NCBI GenBank assembly: GCA_034770075.1
Contig: JAVJAP010000339.1
Span: 310,001 to 374,000, forward strand
Direction of reading: 5' to 3'
DNA from: Aralia elata
Lineage: Eukaryota; Streptophyta; Magnoliopsida; Apiales; Araliaceae
DNA length: 64,000 nucleotides
This document shows positions 1 through 11,800 of this stretch, one piece after another. The translations under genes were made by a program, and so were the position numbers. Each line of letters opens with the position of its first letter. Position 1 is the first letter of the stretch. The notes beneath the pieces were generated by a model that had not been told where the DNA came from, ran no database searches, and was given only the letters and a program-made list of their open reading frames with translations.

Positions 1-3000
1 TAAAAGACTAAATGAGAATGCATCACTAACATTTTCTTAGAGCTTAAGATGTAAATGAAACAAAGGAGAAAAGTTGATCCCTTAAAAGAGAATTGATCAT
101 GGGACTCTCTAGAAGAGAAAGAAGCTAGTCCTAAAGGAAAGTCTTCACTAAACAGATGATTCAGCTCCACTACATGATCAGATACAAGGCATGAAGATTA
201 TCAATTCAGATGTCAAGAGAAAACAAGGTTCGTTTAAAAGTTACTTATTCTAGAAGGAAGCCACTACAAGCCTAAATGGAGACTCTCTCATCAAAGACTG
301 CACTCACTAAGATAAGTGCAAATCAGCATCTGAGCAGTAGTAGGTGTGACCAAGCTCTATTCTCAAAGACATGATCGTAGAGTGAAAAGCAAAGACATCA
401 AGTCACTCTATGAACGGGCAAAGTCAATAGTTAAAAAGATATGACCACGTTCTTAGGCCAGAGTAACTGATGTGCAACAGTAATGGAAGTTACAGCAGTA
501 TTGGCCAAGTTCAGCAAATGGGTTTCCCACATGTGTACTTAACAAAGAGAGGGAACTGATATAGGCCAAAATTCAAATACTGACGGTTGCTCTTTTTTAT
601 CAGTTATCAAAAATCGTTCCTCTCACAAAACCGTGTTGATCTCTCAAAACCTTAAAATCATTAAATCTTCAGCAAACCAAAACCAACAACCTCCAGAAAC
701 TCTAAAAACCCTTATTGCTTTAAATATCCATCTATAGTCAAGTATACTTCAACCCTTATTATGGAAAATTGCCAAGTTATATCAGGTATCCAACTTGGTT
801 TCGACAAATTTGGAGAAACAGATGAGAAGTTCAAGGATATCCTTAAGATTGTGAAGCAAGAAGGATTCTCAAAATACTTAGGGTCGAACACCAAAATCTT
901 CTCTGATCTTGTCAATGAGTTTTATCAGAATGCAGTTATTGATAGTGATGTTCTGTCCACAAAGTTCGTGGAATTAAACTGAAGATAGATGCTGCAGAAA
1001 TTAATCAATGTCTGAGATTTACCAACCAATGTCTATCATCCCTGGAAGAAATCGATTCTAATGAAGGCAAGAAATTGATGGGCTATATGAAGAATCCCCA
1101 TCTGAAAGGAATGAAGAAGAAGGAATTTCCTGAGAAGTTAGAATTCCTAGCTGAGATTATGGGCAAATGTATCTTATGTAAAGATACCGCCCATGACATT
1201 GTGAGTGATCTGTAACTGAAAATTATGACTGCCATTGTTGTGAAGAGGAAGATAAATTTTGGAACTATGCTGTCTGATTGGTTAGTCAAAGAAGTCAGAA
1301 AAGTGAAGACCTCGGATAAACCTGTCTTCAAGGTCTACTATAGAAGGTTTTTGAGCATCATACTGAAGAAGAGGCTGAAAAACAAGATTGGGGATAATAA
1401 GGGAGAAACCCTAAATGTCCACAAGATCATGTCACCCAAATTGTTTGACTACTAGAAGAAGAACCCTATGGAGAACAAGAGATTGAGAATTTCTGGTAGC
1501 AACAGCAAGGGGACTTCAAAGTCAGGCAAAGGACAAAGAAAAACAAGCACATTGAAGGATGAATTATCACAATCTGAAGAATCTTTGACTCTTGTGCCCA
1601 CTCCCTCCAAATCACTTAAGAAGAAGCTGAAAGTTGAGGCAGCCCCGGTGAAGAGTCCCTCTTTCTCCAAAGATGAATCTAAAGAAGAGAAAGAAGCATC
1701 CGAGGCACCTATGGTCAAACCCTCAAAAAGGAGACAGAGTGTAAGACTAAAGCAAATGATGAAACTCCCAGGTTATAGAAGTGAAGAAGGATTTCTACCA
1801 GTGAAAGTGGATCTTGATGATGATGATGAGGGTGACAAAGTTGAAGCTATAAAGATCAGTAAACATGTGGCATCTAGTAATAAATCTACTGAAAAGGATG
1901 TGACCACAAATATGTCTAAATCAGACTATGTCTGCTGAAGAGAATCTCAATGAATCAACAGGAGATGATAATGACATGGAAGCAAGCTATGAAGAACAGT
2001 CAGCTGGTGAGTTAATTGAAGATTCAAAGGAAGTGTCTGTGGAAGGAGCAAGTTTGAAGGAAAAGAGTACCAGAGATACTGGAAAAGGAAAAGAAATAAT
2101 GGAAGATGATGAAGTACAACAGGATTCTGATTCTGAGAATAGTGAATCAGAAAGAAAATTTAGACCAGCAACCACAAGAATTCGAAGAAGGATAGTATTG
2201 GAGGTCTGTGACAAATTAGGAGCTGTGTTGCCAACCAGATGGATAGATCATGACAACGGTCAAATGAAAGTGGTATCAATGACCATAGAGGATCTTCTTA
2301 ACAATTTTTAAGACATTGAGCTCGATCGTACTACAGTTCTATATGATCCTGACAATGAACAACTGATATGGTTCTACCCATGGATGCCCTGATTGAAGGC
2401 CATTAAATTTGGAGATACAAGCTTCATCAGCTAGTATTACTCACAATTTCCAAATCTGAAGATAATCTCTCAAAACTTCCCTAGAGTTCAATCTTTTCCA
2501 AAGATGCTGATTAAGGATGCTCAACATTTCAAAGTCTATCGGCATGCTGAAGGTATATACATTCCATCCCATATGCTGGAAAACAGTGATAAAGGCAAAT
2601 CAACAAACCAGTTCGTAGAGTCAATAGTTGTGGAACCCCCTAACTCTATGACTGCAGCTTTCCAGTCTCAGCCAATTAAAATACCTTCTGATATCCCTTC
2701 CTCATCCAACAAAGATTTATTTGACATCGTCACCGCTCTTGAAAACATTTACAAGAGTGAGAAATCCAAGTCGTCTACACCAATCCTTGAAGATTTTTCT
2801 ATTGATCAAGAGTTGCTGAAGAACTCCGAAGAATTGCTTGGAAACATTTCCTCAGTCACTATTGCGGTAAAGAAGATGGATGGAGGTGAAGACAATGAAT
2901 TCTATAAGAAGCTACAAGCCTCATTCACAAACATGTTCATAAAGCTTTATTAACGAGATTAGATATATCTCAAGTCAATTGAGCAGCAGAGAACTGAAGC

Positions 3001-3722
3001 TCTGAAACTCCAATAACAGAATGAACACTCTATTTAGACCCTATCAGTAAAAGTGGAAAACCTCAGCCAGTCCTTTACTCAATAAATGAAACTTGGCCAG
3101 CAAGAAGTGAAAATGGAAGTTGGTAATACCTCCTACTTAGTTGAACAACTCATTACGCATGTTCAGTATCTCTCCCAAATGGTTGATGACAAAAAAGGGG
3201 AGAAAAAGATGAAGCATAAAAAGGAGAAGAAGATGAAGCACAAAAAGAGGATAAGAGCTAGTATGAAAAAAAAGGAGCTAAAGAAGAATAAGAAGAACAA
3301 ACATGAAGCACCAACAATTGAGGGGGAGCCAGGAGAAGAAGAAGATGAAGAAATAGCTGCAAGATCTAAGGGGGAGCAAGTGCCAGAGGAGGATGCAGAA
3401 GAATAAGAAGAAAGCAGTAGATGAAAGCGGTCACAAGGTACCATCAAGCAGAAGGTACATCTCTAACAAGCAAGGGGGAATTAATTGTCTTATGCTAGAA
3501 TCTAGGATCTCCTTGTTAGATAAAAATAAATTGTGAGCTTCATATGTTTAAATTTAATAGTATGATATAAATGAATATCTTGAATGCACATCATTTCATT
3601 CATATCTCTCGGTCTAGCAATACAGTGACTTACTGTATCTTAAGTCACATTAGCACTCATACATCTGCATGTATCTTGAGTTGAATGTTAAGTGTTTTTG
3701 TTATCATAAAATAGGGGGAGAT
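1..3722 (+). mobile_element. Internal region of a gag-only LTR retrotransposon (5' end outside window)
   Basis: This is the interior of an element whose 3' LTR follows at 3723. Its right edge is a polypurine tract (AGGGGGAGAT, about 3713-3722) directly before the LTR. The interior holds only a broken gag-like gene (761-3406). I see no protease, integrase, reverse transcriptase or RNase H motif in any frame. That pattern fits a non-autonomous element of the TR-GAG or LARD kind. Positions 1-760 are a non-coding leader with words also found in the LTR, such as TCGTAGAG near 367. The 5' LTR and primer-binding site are outside the window, so the class (Copia or Gypsy) is unresolved. Confidence 0.7.
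761..3406 (+). pseudogene. Broken gag-like gene, putative plant transposon protein family
   Basis: The start is ATG at 761. The first segment reads KYLGSNTKIF..LVNEFYQNA, a layout known from the plant family annotated as putative plant transposon protein. Near 955-980 the frame slips and the homologous reading continues with VRGIKLKIDAAEINQCL. A TAA interrupts at about 1213, and the frame resumes at 1225-1455 and 1468-1938. Later pieces are 1928-2311 (acidic, Ser/Glu-rich), 2504-2953, and 3086-3406, a Lys/Glu-rich tail probably forming a coiled coil. There is no zinc knuckle. At least one frameshift and several stops make it non-functional as read. I infer a nucleocapsid-like role from position only. 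Confidence 0.6.
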
Positions 3723-6718
3723 TGTTGGGAATCTACATGTGATCATTAAGTTCATTATCATAGGGGAGAATGTTATAAAGATCTGCATGTGATTACCATT
3801 ATTCATTATATGTGACTTGATTGATGACAAAAGGTTAAGAAGAACATTCATTCTGGTAAAGCCTTGTAAAGTCCTTAAATGAAATACATGTACAAGGACT
3901 TAGAAGATCAAATATGTTAGGTTGATCTAGGCTGAATGAATATCAATCTGATCAAAGCATGTTTGTAATATTAGGTTTTGTAAAGTCCTTAAATGAATTT
4001 GATGTACAAGAACTTAAAATAGAAAAAGATCAAACTTGTTAGGTTGATCTTATTAGCTGAAATGTTATATGTATAAATAAGGGCAGACTGAACGTAGAGC
4101 ACTGCACAAGCTAAGTGAAGGATCGTAGAGCAGTCAGCCAACGTCGCAGAGTCAAAATATGCCATCACAGAGTTTGCCAGGCAAACGTAGAGTGAAGCTC
4201 GGAAGAACGTAGAGTTCTCTCGACAGATCATAGAGCTCTCTCTACAAGAAGTAGAGCTCTCTTGGCAAGACGTGGAGCTCTCTCGGCAGAACATAGAGCC
4301 CTCTCGATAGGACGTAGAGTTATCTCGGCATTAGAATGCTAAATCTCAAGATCGTAGAGTCTGCCAGACAAGCACAGTAAAAGGCTCGGCAGAACAAGAA
4401 GCTTACTCAGGATAGTAGAGTGCGCATTACAAAGAGTAGATCGTTGTGCTAATATGGGTTCGTAAAGTCAGTCTAAGTCAGCCACTCTATGACTCCTATG
4501 AACAATCTGCAATCAAGCAACAACGTAAAGCAGTCTATGTTGAAGCACCCAAAGCTAAAGTGACAATCTTCATAAAGACTTCTAAGCAAGTTGAACATTA
4601 GCTATCAGACATAGGGAGATCTCTGAGCACAACCAAAACATCAAGCCATAACAGAGATCACATGACAGCTCAAGCAACCACTCTACGATCTACCAAGACT
4701 CTATGATTTGCACCAAGGACAAGGTCGTAGAGTAGGAAAGCAACAGCAAGATCAAGTGATCGTAGAGTTGAGCCTAAGACAATAGAGGTACTCAAACAGT
4801 CTCAGCAAAACAGAAGAAGATCATAGAGCAGTACTCTATGACGTAAGAGAGAATGTCTGAAGATTAAGTAGAGCAGTCCTCTACAATAAAAGTGCTAAAG
4901 TATCAGGAGATCATAGAGCAGTCCTCTATGACACAACAGTAGGGCTAACACCTGAAGAACATAGAGCAATCCTCTATGATAGGCACACTGCAACAATGGC
5001 TCAACAAAGTTCATAGTACACTATGCTCTAGAACGAAAAGCTAAATGGAGATCACAGAGCATAAGGAGCACAGAATGCAGTATAGTAAGAAGCACATTAA
5101 AGCGTACTGCAAGTGCAAATAGCCACTCTACGAACTGCAAGGCAGCACAAGGCCACAACTGAAGTAAACAGTTAACTCTACGATCAAAGGCAACAGACTT
5201 CAGTCTGAAGCAAATAAGTTAACTCTATGATTAGAAGCAACAAGCTGCACCCCAGACGATCGTAGAGTAAGTAAGTGCCAGCTTAGATTAAAAATATTAG
5301 AGCACTTAGGATTGTTATCCCAAGATGAGCAGCTGAGTAGATAGAGGAGTATAATAAGGAACCAATCTGAGTGGAGCTCAAACAACCATAATTGCTGCAG
5401 TCAACAAGCAGCTCATGTGACTCCACTATCTTCGTACCAGTTAATGGATGCTGACTCAACCATCACTAGCAGACTTAAGGAAGTAAAATATTCAGTGGTG
5501 CAATAAACAAGTCTACAAAAAGTAAATCTTCAACGGAAAGAAGTGCAACTGGAAGATATCAACGGCAAGCTTCCAATGGGAAGAAACTGGAGATCTACAA
5601 AAAGGAAAATTGCATTCGGACTGTAGTGTGTGTGGTGAGCAAGAGCAAGAACACTAACTGAACAACCAACTAGAAGCTTCACTACAACATGAAAGGTATG
5701 TCGAAGGGCTAGCATATGAGCTAAGAGTCGAATGACCAAGAAGCCAAGATCTAGAGTAACCAGATCCAGAACGGACAACTCTATGATCAATCAAGGAACA
5801 CTATGAGCTAAATAGATAACAAAATGACTTGGACAAGTTAACCAGTGTTCATCGAAAGTTATCATCTGCATCTGCTATGTACCAGAAGGAGGAAGGGCTT
5901 CAACGACCATCATCAGCACCATCCAGAAGAAGATCACGAACAGCTGCCAAGTACTTAAGATGAAGTAGGTCAAAGTTCATCTTGGCAGCACAACCCAACA
6001 AACAATCAACACACCAAAGAGGGCGAGGCGTCTTTGTCTTAATTGACTAAACAAAGTCAAGTTTGCTGGACTTGCTGAGTACCAAAGGTTACAAGAGATT
6101 CTAAGGTTGTTGGCTTTAGTCTACAGGATTCCAGGATTGCTGGCCTTGAAGGGTTCTTTGTAAACTAGATTTCCAAGTCTGCTGGACTTGAAGAGGGTCA
6201 TAGGATCCTTGTCCGAGGGACTAAAAATAACTCAAGTCTGCGGGACTCAAGAGGGGTCAGAGGATCTATGTCTGCGGGACTTGAGGAGGGTCATAGGATT
6301 CTTGCCTTAGTGGCTAAAAATAACTCTTGTCTGCTGGACTTGAAGAGGACGGAGAATCCTTGTCTTTGTGACTAAAACTATTAGTGGATTCCTACTTGTT
6401 GAAGTAAAATAGTGGAGTAGGAGTTATTTAGTCTCCGAACTACTTAAAAACCTCATGTGTCGTTTATTTATGTCATTTACCTTATGCACATTGAACTGCT
6501 ATATTTGTTATCAACCATACCATAGATTTATAAATTGAACTGAGATTATGTTTGCATCAATGAAGGGGTTATTAAATTATATTCCGTTGTGCATGAATTG
6601 ATTCTCTATTTCATAACTGTTATACTTTCATTAATAAATGCAAAAGAAAAGAGTTTTAAAGGATCTTTTTAACCTCTCCCCCCCTTCTAGATCCGTATTG
6701 TGTCCCCGGGAACCAACA
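3723..6718 (+). repeat. 3' LTR of the gag-only element, 3.0 kb
   Basis: It begins TGTTGGGAATC after the polypurine tract and ends GGGAACCAACA, giving TGTTGG/CCAACA terminal repeats typical of LTRs. At 2996 bp it is long. It contains no plausible gene. It is rich in the word CGTAGAG and its inverse CTCTACG or CTCTATG, particularly at 4090-4400 and 4680-5280. The segment 4190-4330 is a degenerate minisatellite around GTAGAGCTCTCTCGGCA. The C-run at 6680 followed by GATCCGTATTG marks the LTR end. Without the 5' LTR the age cannot be read. Confidence 0.75.
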
Positions 6719-8050
6719 TAGTGATTAGTTCAACGCTCTCTACATGGGTAACTCTGAAAAGCCTAAGAAAAAGAGATATTGCACAAGTCAAGAAAAAATG
6801 AGAAAAAAAAAGAAGGAAAAAAAGAAAAAGAAAAATGAGTTTGCTTGATTTTCATGGTAAAAATCCCTATTAAGAGTTACATTATATACACATGCATGCA
6901 TCACATGGAATTAATTTTATGAAGGATGGTGTCTAGAATAAAGATTAAGTATTTTTGATAAGATAAAAGTGTAATTTTGAATTTAATCTTTCTTATGAAT
7001 AATGTTCATGGATATTTAGACGTTTTTTTTCGATTTCATAATTGGTTAAACTTAAAAAGATTTTATTTTGAATTTTGTTGGTATATTCATTGCAAATCCT
7101 CCTAAGACACAACTCGTCCACTTGGAGTAACCTTGGGGTTTAAAGACTTGTTCCACATGCTAAGTGCAATCGTGTTTCCTACGAAAATGGGTTAGTTATA
7201 GTTTTTATTTTATTTTTATTTTACTCGAGAACTAGCAAAATCTAGATATGGGGGTATTTGATATACACATTTCTTATACATTTTAATATTCTTATTTTTA
7301 TTATTTTATATGTTTATTTTATTTAACTAATATATTTTATTTTATTTTGTAGGATTTACCATATTTATCTTGGTAAATTTAAAAGATAATTGTTCCAACT
7401 TTTAAAGATGGAAAAATGACTCTTGGAAGATTATCATGTAGAGGTTGAGGTCAAGAAGGAAAGAAGAAGATAAAAGGGAATAATAGAGACCAAGTTCAAT
7501 GAATCTAAATTAAGGCATAAATTTATTTTTTTTATAAATAGATCTCTTATTTTAGAGAGAAGGGGTACCACTTTTTATTATTCTTTTCCTTAGGTCTCCG
7601 CTGGAGCAGAGAAATTTTCTTATTTTCTTTGTTTTGAATGGAAGTCAACAGCTTTGAAGTATCAATGCAATTTTTGAACGGAAGTCAACAGCCTTAGCAC
7701 TACTTTGTTTTATTTATCCAACACATGTTCGCTGCCTCACCTTTTCTAGTAGTTAATTAAGTTGATTAAAGTTTTTCTTGTATCGGTATTAATTTCATGC
7801 ACTTATTATTAGTAGTTTTAAATTTTAATTTTGTTAGTTTCAAATACTATGGATAACTAAATTTTTAATACCTAGGATGATGATGATGATAATGATGATG
7901 AAACTAGGTATCACATATTAATATTTTCTTTCCGTTCTGATATTAACGTCTAATTGTTTTCGCTTTCATATTTACCTTCGCATTAATTGCATATGATTCT
8001 TATATTGATTGCGATGTTTTGATAACTTATAGTTAATCTGTGAATTTTGC
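6719..8050 (+). mobile_element. Decayed Ty3/Gypsy 3' end: interior tail plus partial LTR
   Basis: The stretch 6719-7258 has the purine-rich, non-coding look of a Gypsy 3' tail. At about 7223-7258 it reads CTCGAGAACTAGCAAAATCT, then ATATGGGGGTATT. This is the familiar CTCGAGxACxAGC plus G-run polypurine arrangement before a Gypsy 3' LTR. TGATATACAC at 7259 would be the LTR start. The LTR end is not clear; 8050 is a guess. No ORF of interest is present. The element 1-6718 abuts it, perhaps by insertion. Confidence 0.45.
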
Positions 8051-9160
8051 ATAACTTATGTTTGTCCATATTAATTATATGAATCATTATTTTTAAAAGA
8101 AAAAATTATATTCTAATATTATCAACTAACTTAATTTCTCAATATAATAACATAAAAATCATAAATTGAACTATTGAATTTAATTTACATATAATTTTCA
8201 CGTATAAAATTTTCCAATTTTTTTTTAATTTTATTCTCACCCTAAAAATCTAAGCTGATATTTAACTTCATTCTCACCCTAAAAATCTAAACTGATATTC
8301 TTATTTTATGATCGTATTATTTTAATTCTTTGGGATAATTTTTATTTAGTTATATTGATTGAGTACTATCTTATTTTTATAATTTTTATGTACATTAATT
8401 TTTCTCATGTGCGAAAGACTTATAATAATTACGTTGTAATTAAACAATTACACAATTAATATTTAATTATTTATAGATACTATAATCAATCAATTTTAAT
8501 TTAAAAATACCATCTTAAAAAAATATTACAGTCTCAGATTATCAAACAAGAAACAAGCATACTAAGGGTTATTTCATAAAATACAAATTTATAATCAACA
8601 AACTAAATAACACCCCGTCACAATGCTTGAGTTTGGACTTTGGACTTTTGAATTTTTTTTATTATCCCATTTTTGCAGATAACTCGAACATAAAAATATC
8701 TGATATTATCCAATAATTTGATTTTTGAACTGATATCAAATAATATCTCATAAAATCACCCAAGAAATATTTATATTATAATATTACTCTCTATTTTTTT
8801 ATTATATCTATTAGCTAAGGTTAGAATAACAAATCTAAATTGATATTATATCCCAAAATTGCACCAATTCCAAATTGATATTATTCAATAAATTAGTTTT
8901 TCAATTATGATAATTACATTTACATTTTAGATAATCATAATAATACTCAACTCTCATCTAAATTTTTAAATATCAATTAGTACCCCTACAAGTTTTTAGG
9001 GTTGACTAAATAAATAAAATGACATATTTATCCTTACACGTCATTAAATTTTAATTCATGAATAATATATATATTTTTAAACAATATATTTTAATGGGGT
9101 TGTTCTAATTAGAGTAATTGAGTATGTTGATAGTTTAGTTTTTGGCGTTTAACAACAAAA
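8051..9160. other. AT-rich intergenic DNA, nothing recognised
   Basis: Very AT-rich, no ORF of significance, no terminal repeats that I could pair, and no RNA gene. A short direct duplication (the CCTAAAAATCTAA run with neighbours) occurs near 8240 and 8280. Confidence 0.6.
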
Positions 9161-9166
9161 AATATT

Positions 9167-10080
9167 AAAATTAGGAGAACTAATAAATAAAACATAATTT
9201 AATCCATTATTATCAAATCACTATAACAACTTAATATTTTTAAATAAAACATATACTAATCCAACACATTAATATGTTGATTTTATAAATCCCAAATACA
9301 CTATACCTATATCTTTAACCCAATTACTATCAAATACACATCCCACTAACATATTTCTTTAACCTCATAATTAAACTAATCTACATATTTAAAAATTATT
9401 TTTAATTACTTTAATCTTACACAATAAATTAAACAATTTATACTAAAAAAAATATTAGGGTAATATAATTTCTATACTATTTAAATTCCATAATATTCTT
9501 AATTTTTTTCAATATCCTAAAATCACTACAAATCTAAACTAATTTTATACATATTTGTTACATTTTGTTTTCTTTAACCTAATATTTTTAAAATAATATT
9601 CGTTTAATTTCCCCTAAAAGTGCATAAACTGATGCATTGAGGAGTTGGTTTGAGCCAGAACCAAACAATATATATCTTTTATCTTTAACTGCATTTTAAA
9701 ATTTTAATAATTTAAAACTTTTAAAATAAACACAAATATACATCACTGGTTGCACTTCAAGTACCAAACAATATATATCTTTTATCTGTAACTGTATTTT
9801 AAAATTTTATCTAGAAATAATTGGGGTGGATATACACTAATTGGGGTGGATATACACTAATTTAAATATTTTAATAATTTAAGATATACACTAATTTAAA
9901 ATTTTAAAATTTAAAACTTTTAACTGCATTTTAATATTTTAATAATTTAAAATATACACAGATATACACTAATTTATATAACTGCATTTTAAAATTTTAG
10001 TAATTTAAATCTTATTAAAATTTGGAGATTTGAATCTTATTAAAATTAGGAGAACTAATAAATAAAACATAATTTAATCC
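9167..10080. repeat. AT-rich repeats, including a ~42-bp direct repeat ~870 bp apart
   Basis: A stretch beginning AAAATTAGGAGAACTAATAA occurs at about 9169-9208 and again at 10040-10080 with almost no change. Between them, CAAACAATATATATCTTTTA occurs near 9663 and 9767. An ATTGGGGTGGATATACACTA unit is doubled in tandem at about 9820-9862. A TAACTGCATTTTAAxATTTT motif recurs five times. The two outer copies could be ends of a lost element, or slippage products. Confidence 0.6.
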
Positions 10081-10223
10081 GTTAATATCGGAATTTATTT
10101 TCTTCATCCTCCTACTGTTGTATATCAAAAAGTTGTAGCTTCCACCTATAAAAGTTTACATAATCTTTTATCCGTCAGTATCACAACACAAGTATTCTTT
10201 TATCACAACACAAGAATTCTTTT

Positions 10224-10539
10224 AGCCTACTACTGCTATATTTCTTTTCTTTAGCCTACTATTGCTATTTATCTGTGATTAGCACAACACAGGTATTTTT
10301 TTAGCCTACTACTGTTATATTTCTTTTTTTTAGCCTACTATTACTATTTATCCGTGATTAGCACAACACAAATATTCTTTTAGCCTACTACTACTATATT
10401 TCTTTTCTTTAACCTACTACTGCTATTTATCCGTGATTACCACAACACATGTATTCATTTAGCCTATTACTGCTATATTTCTTTTCTTTAGTCTACTACT
10501 GCTATTCATCCGTGATTAACACAATACAAGTATTATTTT
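10224..10539 (+). repeat. Minisatellite, 79-bp unit, four copies
   Basis: Units begin with AGCCTACTACTGC or a variant at 10224, 10303, 10382 and 10461, spaced exactly 79 bp. Each unit carries a second AGCCTACTA, then CTATTTATCCGTGATTA and CACAACACA. Partial units precede it at 10160-10223. It lies about 600 bp before a Helitron-like 3' end, a place where plant Helitrons often carry minisatellites. Confidence 0.85.
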
Positions 10540-11100
10540 ATTCAAATTAAAAAATAATATTATACTTTTTTACTATACAATAATATTACTTTGCTTCTTT
10601 TATTCTTCTTTTTTGTACTACTAACAAATTTTATTACTTTTTTGCTAACATAATAATCTTTTACTTGGAGGAACTCCATTTTAATACACTCACTCCTCCC
10701 AAAGATCAAATTTCAAAGAGTGAAAGTGGATAGATTTTTGTATACTCGAGGAACTCCATAATTCGCTCAGAAGATTACTTTTGCACACATTTATGTATTT
10801 TCACATCTTTCATTTTATCTCTCAAACCCTAACATTAACGAGAAACCTTAGTTTTTTAATTTCGATTTTACCATGATATATGTAATTATGTCAACATGAG
10901 ATATAATATGTAGTGCACGTTGCAAAATTGTCTGATTCATGTTTGTCTATATGCAAAGATCGTGTTTCCAAAAATTGGGAAAATTAACCATAAGCCATAC
11001 ATGTCAGAAAACAATAAAAAATATGAATTTACTGTCAACCCATGGGACAAAACTACCATCTTCTTATTATAATTTAATTTATTAATTATACATACACATT
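10540..11100. other. AT-rich non-coding stretch before a Helitron-like end
   Basis: No convincing ORF or RNA gene. A short repeat around GGAACTCCAT occurs near 10670 and 10750. It may belong to the non-autonomous Helitron ending at 11151. Confidence 0.5.
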
Positions 11101-11121
11101 TATTATTAACAAAATGAATAA

Positions 11122-11151
11122 TCCCGCTGCAACGCGCGAATTTGTATCTAG
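11122..11151 (+). mobile_element. Helitron-like 3' terminus
   Basis: CCCGCTGCAACGCGCG is followed about ten bases later by CTAG and then T. This is the form of plant Helitron 3' ends: a short GC hairpin just before CTRR, inserted before a T. The hairpin stem has partly decayed. I could not fix a 5' TC end; TCTATACTAT at 9471 resembles one but lacks the expected preceding A. Confidence 0.5.
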
Positions 11152-11395
11152 TTAAAACTAAAACTAAGTTAATATTAAAATTAAAACTAATTTAACGTGA
11201 AAGTCAGATCACAAGAAAACTCAATTAAATCTAACGAAATCTTCATGCTGGGCTTGATCTCTCTCCCCATCAAGCAAATCAATTCCGTTAGCAGCCAAAC
11301 CAAATCAACACCAAAAATTATGAGCATATGGTACCAACCAAATTAATTTCGTAGCAACTAAATCAATTGGGTCTTGACATTATATTATACGGTAT

Positions 11396-11745
11396 GTCTA
11401 GGCGGACAGGTTGTATGGGACATGAAAATGGGACATTTCAATGTTCTAATGATCAATTTTTATTTTATTTTTTTTGTATTTATTCCAAACATATTTATAT
11501 TATAGATTTAAAAAAAATTAGTTAAAATCCAAAAAAATTAGGTATAATTTGGATATATATCAAAAAAAGGGTTGTATGGGCCCAAACAACCCTTTTTTTG
11601 ATATATATCCAAATTATACTTAATTTTTTTGGATTTTAACTATTTTTTTTTAAATCCATAGTATAAATATGTTTGGAATAAATAAATAAAAAAAAATTGA
11701 CCATTGAATCCAATTCCATGTCAAAAAAAACTGTCCACGTGGGAC
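11396..11745. mobile_element. Long foldback MITE
   Basis: Two arms of roughly 120-150 bp (about 11430-11579 and 11585-11735) are near-perfect reverse complements. They fold around a tip at GGGTTGTATGGGCCCAAACAACCC (about 11569-11592, given only to locate it). The ends carry GGACAG/CTGTCC. There is no ORF. The form suits a foldback MITE; the superfamily is unresolved because no clear target duplication is seen. Confidence 0.75.
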
Positions 11746-11759
11746 TACTCTAAATTATT

Positions 11760-11800
11760 ACTAGCACGTTGGGCCGCGCAAATCACGGGCTATATGAAAT
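11760..11800 (-). mobile_element. Helitron-like 3' terminus, minus strand
   Basis: ACTAGCACGTTGGGCCGCGC, then AAATCACGGGC, reads on the minus strand as a GC hairpin (CCGTG..CGCGG with one T-G pair) ending in CTAG before T. This is the same layout as the 11151 end, in the opposite direction. The 5' end, further right, was not found. Confidence 0.4.

Noticed and set aside
3163..3447. Ser/Phe-rich minus ORF resembling a secreted protein
   Set aside because: Antisense of the Lys/Glu-rich gag tail at 3086-3406.
5200..5790. Two minus ORFs in the 3.0-kb LTR
   Set aside because: No domain and no start context; part of a repeat-rich LTR.
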